DNA from: an uncultured Oscillospiraceae bacterium
Lineage (GTDB): Bacteria > Bacillota > Clostridia > Oscillospirales > Acutalibacteraceae
Length of the DNA: 64,000 nt
NCBI GenBank assembly: GCA_900539165.1
Contig: UQAZ01000003.1
Location: 1 to 64,000 of the forward strand
Direction of reading: 5' to 3'
Position 1 is the stretch's first letter. Each line of letters begins with the position of its first letter. Made by a program: the position numbers and the translations under genes. The notes under the pieces were generated by a model. The model worked only from the letters and a program-made list of their open reading frames with translations, was not told the DNA's origin and ran no database searches. This document shows positions 51,171-62,085 of this stretch, in pieces.

Positions 51171-52852
51171 TGGCTATTGATGAAGCAAAAGAGGAATGCA
51201 CCGTAGCGTCAAATTTTATTCATGATTTCATTGATGAGGATTTGAAGGAGGGCGTTTACAGCCGTGTTCAAACTCGTTTTCCGCCCGAACCTAACGGTTA
51301 TCTTCACATCGGACACGCAAAGGCGATTTGCATTAATTTCGGTGTTAAGGAAAAATACAACGGCGTATGTAATCTTCGTATGGACGATACGAACCCAACT
51401 AAAGAGGACACCGAATATGTTGACGCAATCAAAGAGGATATTGAGTGGCTCGGTTTTAAGTGGGATAATGTTTATTTTGCTTCCGATTATTTCGACTTCC
51501 TTTACGAGTGTGCAATTAAGCTCATCAAAAAGGGAAAGGCTTATGTAGATGACCTTTCGGGTGATGAAATCAGAGCATACAGAGGAACGCTTACCGAGCC
51601 GGGTAAAAATAGCCCGTATCGTGACAGAAGCGTTGAGGAAAATCTTGATTTGTTTGCTCGTATGACAGCGGGCGAATTTAAGACAGGCGAAAAGGTTTTG
51701 CGTGCAAAAATCGATATGGCTTCACCAAACCTTAATATGCGTGATCCGATTATTTATCGTATACTTTTTGCACATCACCACAGAACAGGCGATAAGTGGT
51801 GCGTATATCCTATGTACGACTTTGCTCACCCGCTTTCGGATGCGTGCGAAAAGGTAACTCATTCGCTTTGCTCGCTTGAATTTGAAAATCACAGACCGCT
51901 TTACGATTGGGTTTGTAACGAGTGTATCGACGGTGAAAAGCCGAGACAGATTGAGTTTGCAAGAATGAACTTGAACTATACTCTTACATCAAAGCGTAAG
52001 TGCCTGAAACTTGTTCAAGACGGTATCGTTGACGGTTGGAACGACCCTCGTATGGCTACCATCAGCGGTATGAGAAGACGAGGCTATCCGGCAGAGGCTA
52101 TCCGTGATTTCTGCGAAAAAATCGGCGTTTCTAAGGCGTACAGCGTAATTGATTTTGCAATGCTTGAAAGCTGTGTGCGTGACAATCTTAATAAAAATGC
52201 AAAAAGAGCTATGGCTGTTGTTGACCCGATTAAGCTTATTATTGACAATTATCCCGATGATAAGGTTGAGGAGCTTGAGGTCGCATATCATCCCGACCAC
52301 GACGAGTTTGGAAGTCGTACCATTCCGTTCGGTAAGGAGCTTTGGATTGAGCGTGATGACTTTATGGTTGAGCCTATCAGCAAGTACCGTCGTCTTTTTG
52401 TAGGCAACGAGGTTAGACTTTATAAAGCTTACTGCGTAACCTGCACAGGCTATGATACAGACGAAAACGGCGAGGTTGTTGCCGTTCACGCAAGCTATGA
52501 CCCTGAAACCTTCGGCGGTGACACCCCTGACGGAAGAAAGGTCAGAGGCACTATCCATTGGGTATATGCAGGCGACAATAACGAGGCTGAGGTAAGACTT
52601 TACGACAGGCTCTTTAATGTTGAAAATCCGAGCGATGAGGAGGGTGTAGGCTCATTTGAGGATAACCTTAACCCTGATTCGTTGGAAGTCAGAACGGCTT
52701 ATGTTGAGCATGCTCTTGCAGACACTCAGCCGGGTGACAGATTCCAATTTATGAGAATCGGATATTTTTGTACGGATTTAGACAGCAGCTCAAACAAGCT
52801 TGTGTTTAACAGAACTGTTCAGCTTAGAGACAGCTTTAATAAGAAAAGATAA
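51170..52852 (+). CDS. glnS: Glutaminyl-tRNA synthetase
   Basis: 560 residues. [18 protein letters not shown] (~39-55), the RMDDTNP motif and the LTSKRKCL signature (~271-278) identify GlnRS, with the beta-barrel anticodon domains in the second half. It charges tRNA-Gln directly. Most Firmicutes lack GlnRS and use GluRS plus GatCAB, so its presence marks a sub-group that gained it. The frame appears complete. Confidence 0.95.
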   Translation: MAIDEAKEECTVASNFIHDFIDEDLKEGVYSRVQTRFPPEPNGYLHIGHAKAICINFGVKEKYNGVCNLRMDDTNPTKEDTEYVDAIKEDIEWLGFKWDNVYFASDYFDFLYECAIKLIKKGKAYVDDLSGDEIRAYRGTLTEPGKNSPYRDRSVEENLDLFARMTAGEFKTGEKVLRAKIDMASPNLNMRDPIIYRILFAHHHRTGDKWCVYPMYDFAHPLSDACEKVTHSLCSLEFENHRPLYDWVCNECIDGEKPRQIEFARMNLNYTLTSKRKCLKLVQDGIVDGWNDPRMATISGMRRRGYPAEAIRDFCEKIGVSKAYSVIDFAMLESCVRDNLNKNAKRAMAVVDPIKLIIDNYPDDKVEELEVAYHPDHDEFGSRTIPFGKELWIERDDFMVEPISKYRRLFVGNEVRLYKAYCVTCTGYDTDENGEVVAVHASYDPETFGGDTPDGRKVRGTIHWVYAGDNNEAEVRLYDRLFNVENPSDEEGVGSFEDNLNPDSLEVRTAYVEHALADTQPGDRFQFMRIGYFCTDLDSSSNKLVFNRTVQLRDSFNKKR

Positions 52853-52867
52853 AAGAGGCGAATTTTT

Positions 52868-54703
52868 GTGGCAATTACAGAAAGAAAAGACATTAAAAAT
52901 ATAGCTATTATTGCTCACGTTGACCACGGAAAGACAACTTTGGTTGATGAGATGCTTCATCAAAGCGGTATCTTCCGTGATAATGAGGTGGTAGAGGAAA
53001 GAGTTATGGACTCCAATGATTTGGAGAGAGAAAGAGGAATCACCATTCTCTCAAAGAATACCTCTATACATTATAAGGATACAAAAATAAATATAGTAGA
53101 TACTCCGGGACACGCCGACTTCGGCGGAGAGGTTGAGCGTATTCTCACCATGGTTGACGGTGTATTGCTTCTTGTTGACGCATTTGAGGGCTGTATGCCT
53201 CAAACTCGCTTCGTGCTAAAAAAAGCGTTGGGACTTCACAAAACTCCGCTTGTTGTTGTAAACAAGGTTGACCGTGACGGAGCAAGACCCGAGGAAGTAA
53301 TCGACGAGGTGCTTGACCTGTTTATCGAACTCGGCGCAGATGACGACCAGATTGATTTTCCGGTTGTTTACGCTTCTGCAAGAGATGGTTATTCATCTCT
53401 TGACCCCAATGTCAGAGAGGGCGATATGCGTCCGCTTCTCGACGCTATTCTTGAGTACATTCCGTCTCCTAAGGGAGACCTTGACGGACCGGCTCAGATT
53501 CTGTTTTCTTCACTCGAATATGACGAATATGTCGGCAGAATAGGTGTCGGCAGAGTAGAAAGGGGCGAGATTAAAGCTAATACTCCTTATGTTCTTTGCC
53601 GCCAGGACGGAACTACGGAAAATGTTAAGTTCTCAAAGATTTATCAGTTTGAGGGACTTAAAAGAGTAGAAACCCCGATTGCAAAATTCGGCGATTTGGT
53701 ATCCGTTGCGGGTATTGCCGACCTTAATATCGGTGAGACTGCGTGCGACCCTGACTGCATCGAGCCGCTTCCGTTCGTTAAAATTGACGAACCTACCATC
53801 AGTATGAATTTTATGGTAAATGATTCTCCGTTTGCAGGCAGAGAGGGTAAATATGTCACCTCCCGTAATCTCCGTGAGAGACTGTTCAAAGAAGTTGAAA
53901 CCAATGTTTCCATGAGAGTTGAGGAGACCGATTCTATGGATACCTTTAAGGTCAGCGGCAGAGGCGAACTTCATCTGTCTATTTTGATTGAGACGATGCG
54001 TAGGGAAAATTACGAATTTCAGGTTTCTCGTCCGCAGGTTATCGTAAAGCACGACGCAGACGGCAGAACTCTTGAGCCTATGGAAACAGCTATTATAGAA
54101 GTTCCCGAGGAATATGTCGGTGCCGTTATGACAAAGCTTTGCTCTCGTAAGGGCGAAATGGTTAATATGGATACTCGCTCAACCGGTATGACACATATGG
54201 AAATTAAGATTCCGTCAAGAGGTCTTATCGGTTACAGAAGCGAATTTCTTACCGATACAAACGGCAACGGTATTATGAATCAACTTTTCTCAGGATATGA
54301 GGAATGGAAAGGTGATATTGAAACCAGAAGCCGTGGCTCAATCGTCGTTCATGAAACCGGTACAACCACAGGTTACGGTCTTTGGAACACTCAGGACAGA
54401 GGTAAACTTTTCGTAGGTCCGGGCGTTGAAGTTTACGAGGGTATGATTGTAGGCGAGTGCGCTAAGGACGAGGATATTGTATGTAATGTCTGCAAGAAAA
54501 AGCATGTTACAAATACCCGTGCAAGCGGTTCAGACGAAGCACTTAAACTCGTTCCTCCTACCACTCTTTCGCTTGAGCAGAGTATGGAATTTCTTGCAGA
54601 TGACGAGCTTTTGGAAATTACTCCAAAGAGTATCAGACTTCGTAAAACTATTTTGAGCAAGGAACTCAGACTCAAGGCAGAAAGCAGAGCGAGAAAAGGC
54701 TGA
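52868..54703 (+). CDS. typA: Ribosome-associated GTPase TypA/BipA
   Basis: 611 residues from GTG at 52868. G1 [10 protein letters not shown] (~17-26), switch [15 protein letters not shown]4 [12 protein letters not shown] and the BipA-specific C-terminal domain are all clear. It is a translational GTPase that acts on ribosomes under stress. It lies 15 nt after glnS and 2 nt before hemW in one transcript. Confidence 0.95.
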   Translation: MAITERKDIKNIAIIAHVDHGKTTLVDEMLHQSGIFRDNEVVEERVMDSNDLERERGITILSKNTSIHYKDTKINIVDTPGHADFGGEVERILTMVDGVLLLVDAFEGCMPQTRFVLKKALGLHKTPLVVVNKVDRDGARPEEVIDEVLDLFIELGADDDQIDFPVVYASARDGYSSLDPNVREGDMRPLLDAILEYIPSPKGDLDGPAQILFSSLEYDEYVGRIGVGRVERGEIKANTPYVLCRQDGTTENVKFSKIYQFEGLKRVETPIAKFGDLVSVAGIADLNIGETACDPDCIEPLPFVKIDEPTISMNFMVNDSPFAGREGKYVTSRNLRERLFKEVETNVSMRVEETDSMDTFKVSGRGELHLSILIETMRRENYEFQVSRPQVIVKHDADGRTLEPMETAIIEVPEEYVGAVMTKLCSRKGEMVNMDTRSTGMTHMEIKIPSRGLIGYRSEFLTDTNGNGIMNQLFSGYEEWKGDIETRSRGSIVVHETGTTTGYGLWNTQDRGKLFVGPGVEVYEGMIVGECAKDEDIVCNVCKKKHVTNTRASGSDEALKLVPPTTLSLEQSMEFLADDELLEITPKSIRLRKTILSKELRLKAESRARKG

Positions 54704-54705
54704 TT

Positions 54706-55743
54706 ATGCAAAACGAAAAATCGGGACTTTATATACATATCCCATTTTGCAAAAATAAATGCCCGTACTGCGATTTTTACAGCGTTAAATACTGTGAGAG
54801 TGCGGGCAGAGAATATGTTACTCGCTTAGAGGAAATTATTAAACAGTATCAAGGCTCCTTTGATACTGTTTATTTCGGTGGGGGAACTCCGAGCATTTTG
54901 CCTGCCGAATTAATTGGCGAAATTCTTTGTTGCGTGAGGGCGCAGTTCGATATTTCGGATAATGCGGAAATTACTGTTGAATGTAATCCGAGTAAGGATT
55001 TGTCCGAGGATTTCAAAAAATATGCGGATTACGGCATTAACCGTGTGAGCCTCGGTATGCAGAGCGCCGTTGATAAAGAACGCTTTGCACTCGGCAGGGC
55101 GGCGGGCAGAAAAGAGGTCGAGCGCACAATTTCCTATGCACGAAACGCAGGGATAAACAATATCAGCCTTGATTTAATGCTCGGCACACCAAAGCAGACG
55201 ATTGACTCTCTCGATTGCTCGTTTGATTTTATCGAGAGTATGGGCGTTCCTCATGTTTCGGCATATATGTTGAAAGTTGAGGAAGGTACAAAATTTTATG
55301 AAATGCGTGACAGGCTTGATTTGCCGAACGAGGATACAGTAGCGCAGATGTATCTTAAAACGGTGGACAGAATGAATACGGCAGGCTTGAAGCAATATGA
55401 AATAAGCAATTTTGCAAGGCGAGGCTTTGAAAGCAGACATAATACAAAATATTGGACATTGACCCCGTATCTCGGACTGGGAAAGTCGGCTCACAGTTTT
55501 TGGCATGGCGAAAGGTTTTACTGTGACAACGAGTGGAATATAATTTCCGACGGCACAGGCGGAGATGACGAGGAAAAAATTATGCTCGGACTTCGACTTA
55601 CGCAAGGCATAGATAAAGGTCTGATAAAAAAGGACATCTCGGCTCTTATAAAAGCGGGGTTGATGACACAGCAGGGAGACAGACTTGCACTTACTCCCGA
55701 GGGAATGCTTGTGTCGAATACAATAATTTTATCTTTGATTTGA
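54706..55743 (+). CDS. hemW: HemW-like radical SAM protein
   Basis: 345 residues. The radical SAM cluster motif CKNKCPYCDFYS (~15-26), YFGGGTPSIL and the RVSLGMQS and ISLDLMLGTP segments match HemW, a heme-binding relative of the oxygen-independent coproporphyrinogen oxidase. It is thought to handle heme rather than make it. Slightly shorter than E. coli HemW at the C-terminus. Confidence 0.9.
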   Translation: MQNEKSGLYIHIPFCKNKCPYCDFYSVKYCESAGREYVTRLEEIIKQYQGSFDTVYFGGGTPSILPAELIGEILCCVRAQFDISDNAEITVECNPSKDLSEDFKKYADYGINRVSLGMQSAVDKERFALGRAAGRKEVERTISYARNAGINNISLDLMLGTPKQTIDSLDCSFDFIESMGVPHVSAYMLKVEEGTKFYEMRDRLDLPNEDTVAQMYLKTVDRMNTAGLKQYEISNFARRGFESRHNTKYWTLTPYLGLGKSAHSFWHGERFYCDNEWNIISDGTGGDDEEKIMLGLRLTQGIDKGLIKKDISALIKAGLMTQQGDRLALTPEGMLVSNTIILSLI

Positions 55744-55864
55744 CAATATTGACAAAAATGAACACAAGTTTTTGGATAAATTGAATAGTGATTGATAAAA
55801 CTGTCACAATTTCAACATAACTATACATTCTTTTTGTATAATCTGTAAAATTTGTATTTTTTTC

Positions 55865-55893
55865 TTGATTATTTGAGCTGAAAAGTATAAAAT
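55865..55893 (+). promoter_or_regulatory. Candidate gap promoter
   Basis: TTGATT (55865-55870), 17 bases, TAAAAT (55888-55893), overlapping a TATAAA variant. Confidence 0.5.
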
Positions 55894-55954
55894 AATAGTG
55901 CAAAAATAAAAAGCAATATGCAATTTATTAAATTATTTTCGGAGGTAATTTCCA

Positions 55955-56989
55955 ATGGTAAAAGTTGCTATTAACGGTTTTGGCCGTATCGGTCGTCTTG
56001 CTTTCCGCCAGATGTTCGGTGCAGAAGGTTATGAAGTAGTTGCAATCAACGATCTTACAAGTGCAAAGATGCTTGCTCATCTTCTCAAGTATGACTCATC
56101 ACAGGGTAACTATGTTGCTCAGGGTCACACTGTTGATTTCCACGAGGGTGAAGGCGAGGATAACTATATCGTAGTTGACGGTAAGAAAATCGTTATCTAC
56201 AAAATGCCTAACGCTGCCGATCTTCCTTGGGGCGAACTTGGCGTAGACGTAGTTCTCGAGTGCACAGGTTTCTATACTTCAAAGGAGAAGGCTTCTGCTC
56301 ATATTCAGGCAGGCGCTCGTAAGGTTGTTATTTCTGCTCCTGCAGGAAACGATCTTCCTACCATCGTATATAATGTAAACCACGATACACTTACAGCAGA
56401 CGATACAGTTATTTCTGCTGCTTCATGCACAACTAACTGCCTTGCTCCTATGGCAAAGGCTCTTAACGATTTCGCTCCTATCCAGAGTGGTATCATGTGC
56501 ACAATTCACGCTTACACAGGCGATCAGATGATTCTTGACGGTCCTCAGAGAAAGGGTGATCTTCGTCGCGCTCGTGCAGGTGCTGTTAATATCGTTCCTA
56601 ACTCAACAGGTGCTGCTAAGGCTATCGGTCTTGTAATCCCTGAACTCAACGGCAAACTTATCGGTTCTGCACAGAGAGTTCCTACCCCGACAGGTTCAAC
56701 AACTATCCTTACTGCTGTTATTAAGACAGATAAGGAAGTTACAGTTGACGCTATCAACGCAGCTATGAAGGCTGAGGAAACAGAGTCCTTCGGTTATAAC
56801 GAGGATCTCATCGTTTCTTCCGATATCGTTGGTATGAGATACGGTTCACTCTTCGATTCAACTCAGACAATGGTTCTCAAGGTTGCTGACGATACTTATG
56901 AGGTTCAGGTTGTTTCTTGGTATGATAACGAGAACTCTTATACTTCTCAGATGGTTAGAACAATCAAGTACTTCTCAGAGCTTGGCTAA
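55955..56989 (+). CDS. gap: Glyceraldehyde-3-phosphate dehydrogenase
   Basis: 344 residues. NAD-binding start [18 protein letters not shown], catalytic cysteine in [16 protein letters not shown] (~157) and [14 protein letters not shown]. Glycolytic enzyme making 1,3-bisphosphoglycerate. GGAGG precedes the ATG. Codon choice looks strongly biased, as expected for a highly expressed gene. Confidence 0.97.
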   Translation: MVKVAINGFGRIGRLAFRQMFGAEGYEVVAINDLTSAKMLAHLLKYDSSQGNYVAQGHTVDFHEGEGEDNYIVVDGKKIVIYKMPNAADLPWGELGVDVVLECTGFYTSKEKASAHIQAGARKVVISAPAGNDLPTIVYNVNHDTLTADDTVISAASCTTNCLAPMAKALNDFAPIQSGIMCTIHAYTGDQMILDGPQRKGDLRRARAGAVNIVPNSTGAAKAIGLVIPELNGKLIGSAQRVPTPTGSTTILTAVIKTDKEVTVDAINAAMKAEETESFGYNEDLIVSSDIVGMRYGSLFDSTQTMVLKVADDTYEVQVVSWYDNENSYTSQMVRTIKYFSELG

Positions 56990-57076
56990 TCACTAATTAA
57001 AAAATTTTGGGGCAATGGGGCATATTGCATAAGGATTAATTGATTTAATACTTTCGAGCTTTGCCCATTGCGCTAT

Positions 57077-57114
57077 AAAAAATACACCAATACGCAAGTG
57101 TTGGTGTATTTTTG
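57077..57114. terminator. Shared terminator between gap and purF
   Basis: Stem AATACACCAA/TTGGTGTATT with A-run before and T-run after, usable from both sides. An additional longer-range pairing, GCAATGGG (57012-57019) with CCCATTGC (57064-57071), lies before it. Confidence 0.85.
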
Positions 57115-57170
57115 TTTTAGTATTTGTTTTTATGAACTATGCTTTATATTGTAACGCTTTTGCGATTCTT

Positions 57171-58622
57171 CTAATCAAGCACTTGATAGTAGCTTGATTT
57201 TTTATTTATTTTCTCCTCGAATTTGTCCTTTGGCTGTTCCTTTGGAACTTCGATTGGATAGTTGCCCGTAAAGCAGCCGTCACAGCAACCCTCGCCGGAT
57301 TTTTCTGTCAGCATATGCGTTGCGTTTATTGATAAATATGCAAGACTGTCAACACCGATTTCTTTTGCTATTTCTTCGACGGTGTTGTATCGGCAAGCTA
57401 TGAGGTTTTCCTCGCTGTCTACATCCGTTCCGAAATAGCACGGGTGCCTGAACGGCGGAGACGACACTCGCATATGCACCTCTTTTGCGCCCGCTTCCCT
57501 GAGTAGTTTTACTATTCTTGCACAGGTTGTACCTCGAACAATCGAGTCGTCTATCATAATAACTCGCTTGCCTTTTATGTTTTCCTTGATAACATTCAGC
57601 TTGATTTTAACGGCATCCTCACGCTGAGCTTGATTTGGCTGAATGAAACTTCTGCCGATATACCTGTTTTTGATAAAGCCTATGCCGTAAGGTATTCCGC
57701 TTTCGTTTGCATAGCCGAGAGCAGCCTCAAGTCCGCTGTCGGGTACACCGATTACAATATCGGCATCAACAGGGCTTTCCTTTGCAAGAAATTTGCCTGC
57801 CCTCATTCGTGCGTGCTCAACCGAAGCGCCGTCAATAACGCTGTCCGGTCTTGCAAAATATATGTATTCAAATACGCAAATCGTGCCTTTTTTCTTGCAG
57901 TGAGTTTTGTCCGAGTGAATGCCGTTTGAATCGACGGTTATTATTTCGCCCGGCATTACATCACGAATGAATTTTGCGCCGACGGAGTCGAGCGCACAAC
58001 TTTCGCTGCTTATACAAATCGCACCGTCCTCGGTTTGACCGAAACAAAGCGGTCTGAAACCGTTTGGGTCACGAAAGGCAATCAGCTTTGTTGCAGTCAT
58101 TACAACACAGGAGTAAGCACCCTTTAGTTTGGGCATAGCTTTCTTTATGGCTTCCTCCGTGCTTTTGCCGGTAAGTCGATTTGAAACGATTTCGTAAGCC
58201 ATTGATTCTGTATCGCTTGTGCCGTGAAATATTCCGCCGTTTAGCTCAAAGCTTTTGCGAATATCCATAGCGTTTACAAGGTTTCCGTTGTGCGCCAGTG
58301 CAAGGTTGCCCTTTATGTGACGGATAACAAGAGGCTGAACATTGTTGATGTTCTTTCCGCCTGTTGTTGAATAACGAACATGACCGATAGCCATATTTCC
58401 CATACCTAAATGCTCAAGCTTTTCTCTTGTAAACACATCCGGCACAAGTCCGTTGCCCTTGTGATGAGCAAACACACCGTCGTCGTTGACTGCTATGCCG
58501 CAGCTTTCCTGACCCCTGTGCTGAAGCGCATAAAGTGCCGAGTAAACCGTTTGTGCAACATAAGCGGTTTTTGTCTCGTATATACCGAAAACACCGCATT
58601 CCTCGTGTAGATTATTAAACAT
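57171..58622 (-). CDS. purF: Amidophosphoribosyltransferase
   Basis: 483 residues from ATG at 58622; an in-frame GTG three codons earlier is itself part of the AGAGGTG ribosome site. The class II glutaminase half starts after a short propeptide at EECGVFGIYE (catalytic Cys), with RGQESCGIA and GHVRYSTTGG. The phosphoribosyltransferase half has the PRPP loop VIMIDDSIVRGTT (~355). It uses glutamine and PRPP in the first step of purine synthesis. The end of the nitrogen gene cluster. Confidence 0.96.
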   Translation of the reverse strand: MFNNLHEECGVFGIYETKTAYVAQTVYSALYALQHRGQESCGIAVNDDGVFAHHKGNGLVPDVFTREKLEHLGMGNMAIGHVRYSTTGGKNINNVQPLVIRHIKGNLALAHNGNLVNAMDIRKSFELNGGIFHGTSDTESMAYEIVSNRLTGKSTEEAIKKAMPKLKGAYSCVVMTATKLIAFRDPNGFRPLCFGQTEDGAICISSESCALDSVGAKFIRDVMPGEIITVDSNGIHSDKTHCKKKGTICVFEYIYFARPDSVIDGASVEHARMRAGKFLAKESPVDADIVIGVPDSGLEAALGYANESGIPYGIGFIKNRYIGRSFIQPNQAQREDAVKIKLNVIKENIKGKRVIMIDDSIVRGTTCARIVKLLREAGAKEVHMRVSSPPFRHPCYFGTDVDSEENLIACRYNTVEEIAKEIGVDSLAYLSINATHMLTEKSGEGCCDGCFTGNYPIEVPKEQPKDKFEEKINKKSSYYQVLD

Positions 58623-58667
58623 TAAAAACACCTCTGAAAATACTAAGTCAAATATGCCGAACTCGAT

Positions 58668-59399
58668 TTAATTCGGTGTATACAGGTTTGCGTACGGTCT
58701 TGAAGTCGCCGGCACAAGTTTTTTGAACGGCTTTGCCATAATTTCGTCAAAATCCGCACCAAAGTATTTGCAGTATTTTTTTATGTAGGCTTTCAGCTCT
58801 TTTTCATCCTCGGCGTTTAATGCCTCGACCTTGATGTTTTCGCTCAAATTTTCTTTTGGGAATGTGCCTCTGACAATAATTTTTCCGCCGTGCATACCGC
58901 TTGCGCAATGCGTGCCGAACAGCTTTTCTCCGTGCTTGATGTTCAGCCCTAAAAGTACTATCGTTCCTCCTGCCATATATTCGCCGAGAAACGAGCCTGC
59001 GTTTTGACCTATAACAAGAACGGGACGCATTTCTCTAAATTCTTTCATATGAATACCGCCACGGCACGCAACATTGTCGCGAATGTAAATTTGACCGTCA
59101 CGCATACCGTAACCCATAGCGTCTCCGCTGTGACCATGAACGACAATTTCGCCTCCGTTCATTGTGTTGCCGACAGCGTCCTGACAGCTTCCGTATACAA
59201 TCACTCTTCCGCCGTTGAGATAGCAAGCCATATCGTTGCCGGGAGTGCCGTATATTTCAATGGTCTTTCCCTCGTCTAAAGCACAACCGATGTATCGCTG
59301 ACCGTTTACATCCTTTACGGTACATTTGCTGTGACACGAAAGTGCCGCCTTGATTTCATCATTTATTTCCTCGTATCTTCTGAGTCCTGCTTCTATCAT
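58668..59399 (-). CDS. Glutamate synthase alpha C-terminal (GXGXG) subunit
   Basis: 243 residues forming a right-handed beta-helix with repeated G-x-x-G turns (GGRVIVYGSCQDAVGNTMNGGEIVVHGHSGDAMGYGMRDG). It corresponds to the last domain of GltB and is separate here, as in archaeal-type glutamate synthases. It stabilises the complex of the neighbouring subunits. GGAGGTG before the ATG. Eleven nt after the FMN subunit gene. Confidence 0.9.
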   Translation of the reverse strand: MIEAGLRRYEEINDEIKAALSCHSKCTVKDVNGQRYIGCALDEGKTIEIYGTPGNDMACYLNGGRVIVYGSCQDAVGNTMNGGEIVVHGHSGDAMGYGMRDGQIYIRDNVACRGGIHMKEFREMRPVLVIGQNAGSFLGEYMAGGTIVLLGLNIKHGEKLFGTHCASGMHGGKIIVRGTFPKENLSENIKVEALNAEDEKELKAYIKKYCKYFGADFDEIMAKPFKKLVPATSRPYANLYTPN

Positions 59400-59410
59400 C
59401 TCAACACCTC

Positions 59411-60913
59411 CTATTCGCCTGCGTGCTTGATTCCGAGGATTTCAAGCTCTTTTTCAGACAGTCCTATGCCACGAAGCATAAGCCTGTTTCCGCGTAATGA
59501 GTCAACCGAGTTGATACCCATACCGCCCATAATTTCTTTGATTTCGTGATTCCAAGCGGTGATTAGATTTTCTACTCTTTTGTGTGCCTGCTCTGGGTTG
59601 AGCCTTTTTGTAAGCTCCGGTCTTTGGGTTGCAATGCCCCAATTACATTTGCCCGTGTTGCAGGTCTGACACATATGACAACCCATTGCAATAAGCACAG
59701 CAGAAGCAACATAACAAGCGTCTGCACCTAACGCAATGGCTTTGACAATATCGCTTGAGCATCTGAATGAACCGCTTGCAACAAGCGAAACGGTTGAGCG
59801 TATTCCCTCATCTCTTAACCTTTGGTCGGCTGAGGCAAGCGCAAGCTCAATCGGAATACCGACATTGTCACGGATTCGTGTGGGAGCAGCACCTGTGCCT
59901 CCTCTGAAGCCGTCGATTACGATAATATCCGCACCTGCTCTTGCACAACCCGAAGCAATGGCAGCAACATTGTGTACTGCTGCGATTTTTACGGCAACAG
60001 GCTTTTGGTTATCAGTAGCTTGCTTCAAGCTCCAAATCAGCTGTCGCAAATCCTCAATGGAATAAATATCGTGGTGTGGGGCAGGGGAAATCGCATCACT
60101 GCCCTCGGGAATCATACGGGCATTTGAAACCTCGACATTTACCTTTTCACCCGGCAAATGACCGCCGATACCCGGTTTTGCACCTTGACCGATTTTGATT
60201 TCTATAAATTTGCAATTATTCAAATAATCCTTATGCACTCCGAATCTTCCCGATGCAACCTGAACAACCGTCCAATCACAAAAGCTTTTTAGGTCGGGAT
60301 GCAAACCGCCCTCGCCTGTGTTAAAGAGCGTTCCGAGATTTTGTGCAGCTATGGCAAGCGATTTTTGAGCGTTGAGCGATATTGAGCCAAAGCTCATTGC
60401 CGAAAACATAATAGGTGTTTCAATCATTACCTGCGGAGGCATTTTAGTTATTGATTTGCCTTTTTTCTCTACTTCTATTTTGTTGGGCTTGCGACCTAAA
60501 ATCGTTCTGATTTCCATAGGCTCACGCAACGGGTCGATGGATGGGTTGGTAACCTGAGAAGCGTTGAGCAAAATTTTGTCCCAATAAATCGGATAAGGCT
60601 TTGGATTGCCCATAGCGGACAGCAGGGTAGAACCTGTGTTCGCCTGCCTTACAATTTCCTGCTGATATTGAGGCGTCCAGTTTGCATTGTCACGGTAATC
60701 GCAAACATATTTTTCTATTCTCAATGCGCTGCTTGGACACATATCAACGCATCTGTGACAGGCAACACAGTTGTTTGAATTTGACAGAACCGTTTTGCCG
60801 TCATCTGCTAAAAAGTGGCATTCGTTTATACATTGAGTGACACAGCCGCCGCAATTTGTGCATAAATTCTTGTCACGGATTAAGGTAAATCTTCTTGGGA
60901 TATATCCAATCAT
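59411..60913 (-). CDS. Glutamate synthase FMN-binding subunit with ferredoxin domain
   Basis: 500 residues. The N-terminus has two 4Fe-4S motifs (NLCTNCGGCVTQC, CVACHRCVDMC). The main barrel holds FMN and 2-oxoglutarate (NTGEGGLHPDL, KIGQGAKPGIGGHLPG, GFRGGTGAAPT) and the 3Fe-4S cysteines in CHMCQTCNTGKC (~407-418). It takes ammonia from the glutaminase subunit to make glutamate. Its start overlaps the preceding stop (TAATG). No NADPH-oxidising beta subunit (GltD) follows, so ferredoxin is the likely electron donor. Confidence 0.93.
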   Translation of the reverse strand: MIGYIPRRFTLIRDKNLCTNCGGCVTQCINECHFLADDGKTVLSNSNNCVACHRCVDMCPSSALRIEKYVCDYRDNANWTPQYQQEIVRQANTGSTLLSAMGNPKPYPIYWDKILLNASQVTNPSIDPLREPMEIRTILGRKPNKIEVEKKGKSITKMPPQVMIETPIMFSAMSFGSISLNAQKSLAIAAQNLGTLFNTGEGGLHPDLKSFCDWTVVQVASGRFGVHKDYLNNCKFIEIKIGQGAKPGIGGHLPGEKVNVEVSNARMIPEGSDAISPAPHHDIYSIEDLRQLIWSLKQATDNQKPVAVKIAAVHNVAAIASGCARAGADIIVIDGFRGGTGAAPTRIRDNVGIPIELALASADQRLRDEGIRSTVSLVASGSFRCSSDIVKAIALGADACYVASAVLIAMGCHMCQTCNTGKCNWGIATQRPELTKRLNPEQAHKRVENLITAWNHEIKEIMGGMGINSVDSLRGNRLMLRGIGLSEKELEILGIKHAGE

Positions 60914-62016
60914 TATTCGTCATCCTCCTTTTCGTCAATTTCAAGAGGGATGAAAACAGGCTCTGCGCCCGAAACAGACCATACCTTGTCAGGCTCAGGG
61001 CAAATAATCCTGATAGCCGACTCCTCACTTGCGAAATAAGCTCTGTCGCCCTTTGTTGCGGCGGTCAGAGAACGAAGCTTCAGCCTGTCGTTTATTGCAA
61101 GCAAGCCTTTGTTTGAGCCGAGAATAACAGAAAACGGACCGTTTACCAAAGCTCCGCTGTAAATGGCACGAAGATTTGTGAAATATTCTTTTTTGTCCTT
61201 ATCCATTCTGTCGATTTCGCTCCATTCGGGTGCTGTTAAAACATCTGCGGCAACCTCGATGGGTAAGTTGTGATGACGCAACAGGTGGTCAAATAAATAT
61301 GTGATAACCTCCGTGTCCGTTTGCATTGTGCATATGTAGCCGAATTGCTCGATGTATCTTCTGTTTGCATCATATGACGATATTTCACCGTTGTGAACTA
61401 TTGACCAATCAAGAATGTTGAACGGATGTGAGCCGCCCCACCAGCCGGGAGTGTTCGTCGGAAATCTGCCGTGCGCTGTCCAAATGTAAGCGTCATATTG
61501 CTCCAGCATATAAAATTTGCCGACATCCTCAGGATAGCCGACAGCCTTAAAACAGCCCATATTCTTTCCGCTTGAAAAGATATATGCGCCTTTGATTGAG
61601 TTGTTTACATTTGTTACGCATTGAGCAACATATTCAAGCTCGTCGAGACGGGCATTGTTCATTCTTACTCTGTTTGCTCTGCCGAAATATCGCCAAATGT
61701 CAGGTCCGTTTTCTATGCTCTCTACCTTTCGTGTAGGGATTCTTTCCGCAACATCTATATTGAAGTGCCTAAATAAAAAATCCTCGCATTGCTTTTTAGC
61801 TTCTGCGTTGTCATAAAATACATGAATGGCATATTCGTTCTTATGCTCCGGGTAAATTCCGTATGCGGCAAAACCGCCTCCGAGTCCGTTTGACCTGTCG
61901 TGCATAAGTGCAATGGATTTAATGATTTCAGAGCCGTTTATTTTATTGCCCTTTCTGTCAATAATCGCCGCAATCGCACACCCACTCGGAATTCTAACTT
62001 GTCCTTCCTTTAACAT
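60913..62016 (-). CDS. Class II glutamine amidotransferase subunit of glutamate synthase
   Basis: 367 residues from ATG at 62016, which has GGAGG at the right spacing (an in-frame ATG ten codons upstream lacks one). The candidate catalytic cysteine is in PSGCAIAAI (~13), so a propeptide of about 12 residues must be removed. WTAHGRFPTNTPGWWGGSHPF (~190) and HNGEISSYDANRR are typical of GltB-type glutaminase. It frees ammonia for the FMN subunit encoded next. Confidence 0.88.
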   Translation of the reverse strand: MLKEGQVRIPSGCAIAAIIDRKGNKINGSEIIKSIALMHDRSNGLGGGFAAYGIYPEHKNEYAIHVFYDNAEAKKQCEDFLFRHFNIDVAERIPTRKVESIENGPDIWRYFGRANRVRMNNARLDELEYVAQCVTNVNNSIKGAYIFSSGKNMGCFKAVGYPEDVGKFYMLEQYDAYIWTAHGRFPTNTPGWWGGSHPFNILDWSIVHNGEISSYDANRRYIEQFGYICTMQTDTEVITYLFDHLLRHHNLPIEVAADVLTAPEWSEIDRMDKDKKEYFTNLRAIYSGALVNGPFSVILGSNKGLLAINDRLKLRSLTAATKGDRAYFASEESAIRIICPEPDKVWSVSGAEPVFIPLEIDEKEDDE

Positions 62017-62085
62017 AGATAACCTCCGATAGTTTATATACGGCAATCGGGCAAGCTTTCGCTCGCCCTGTTACCGTGTAATTTT

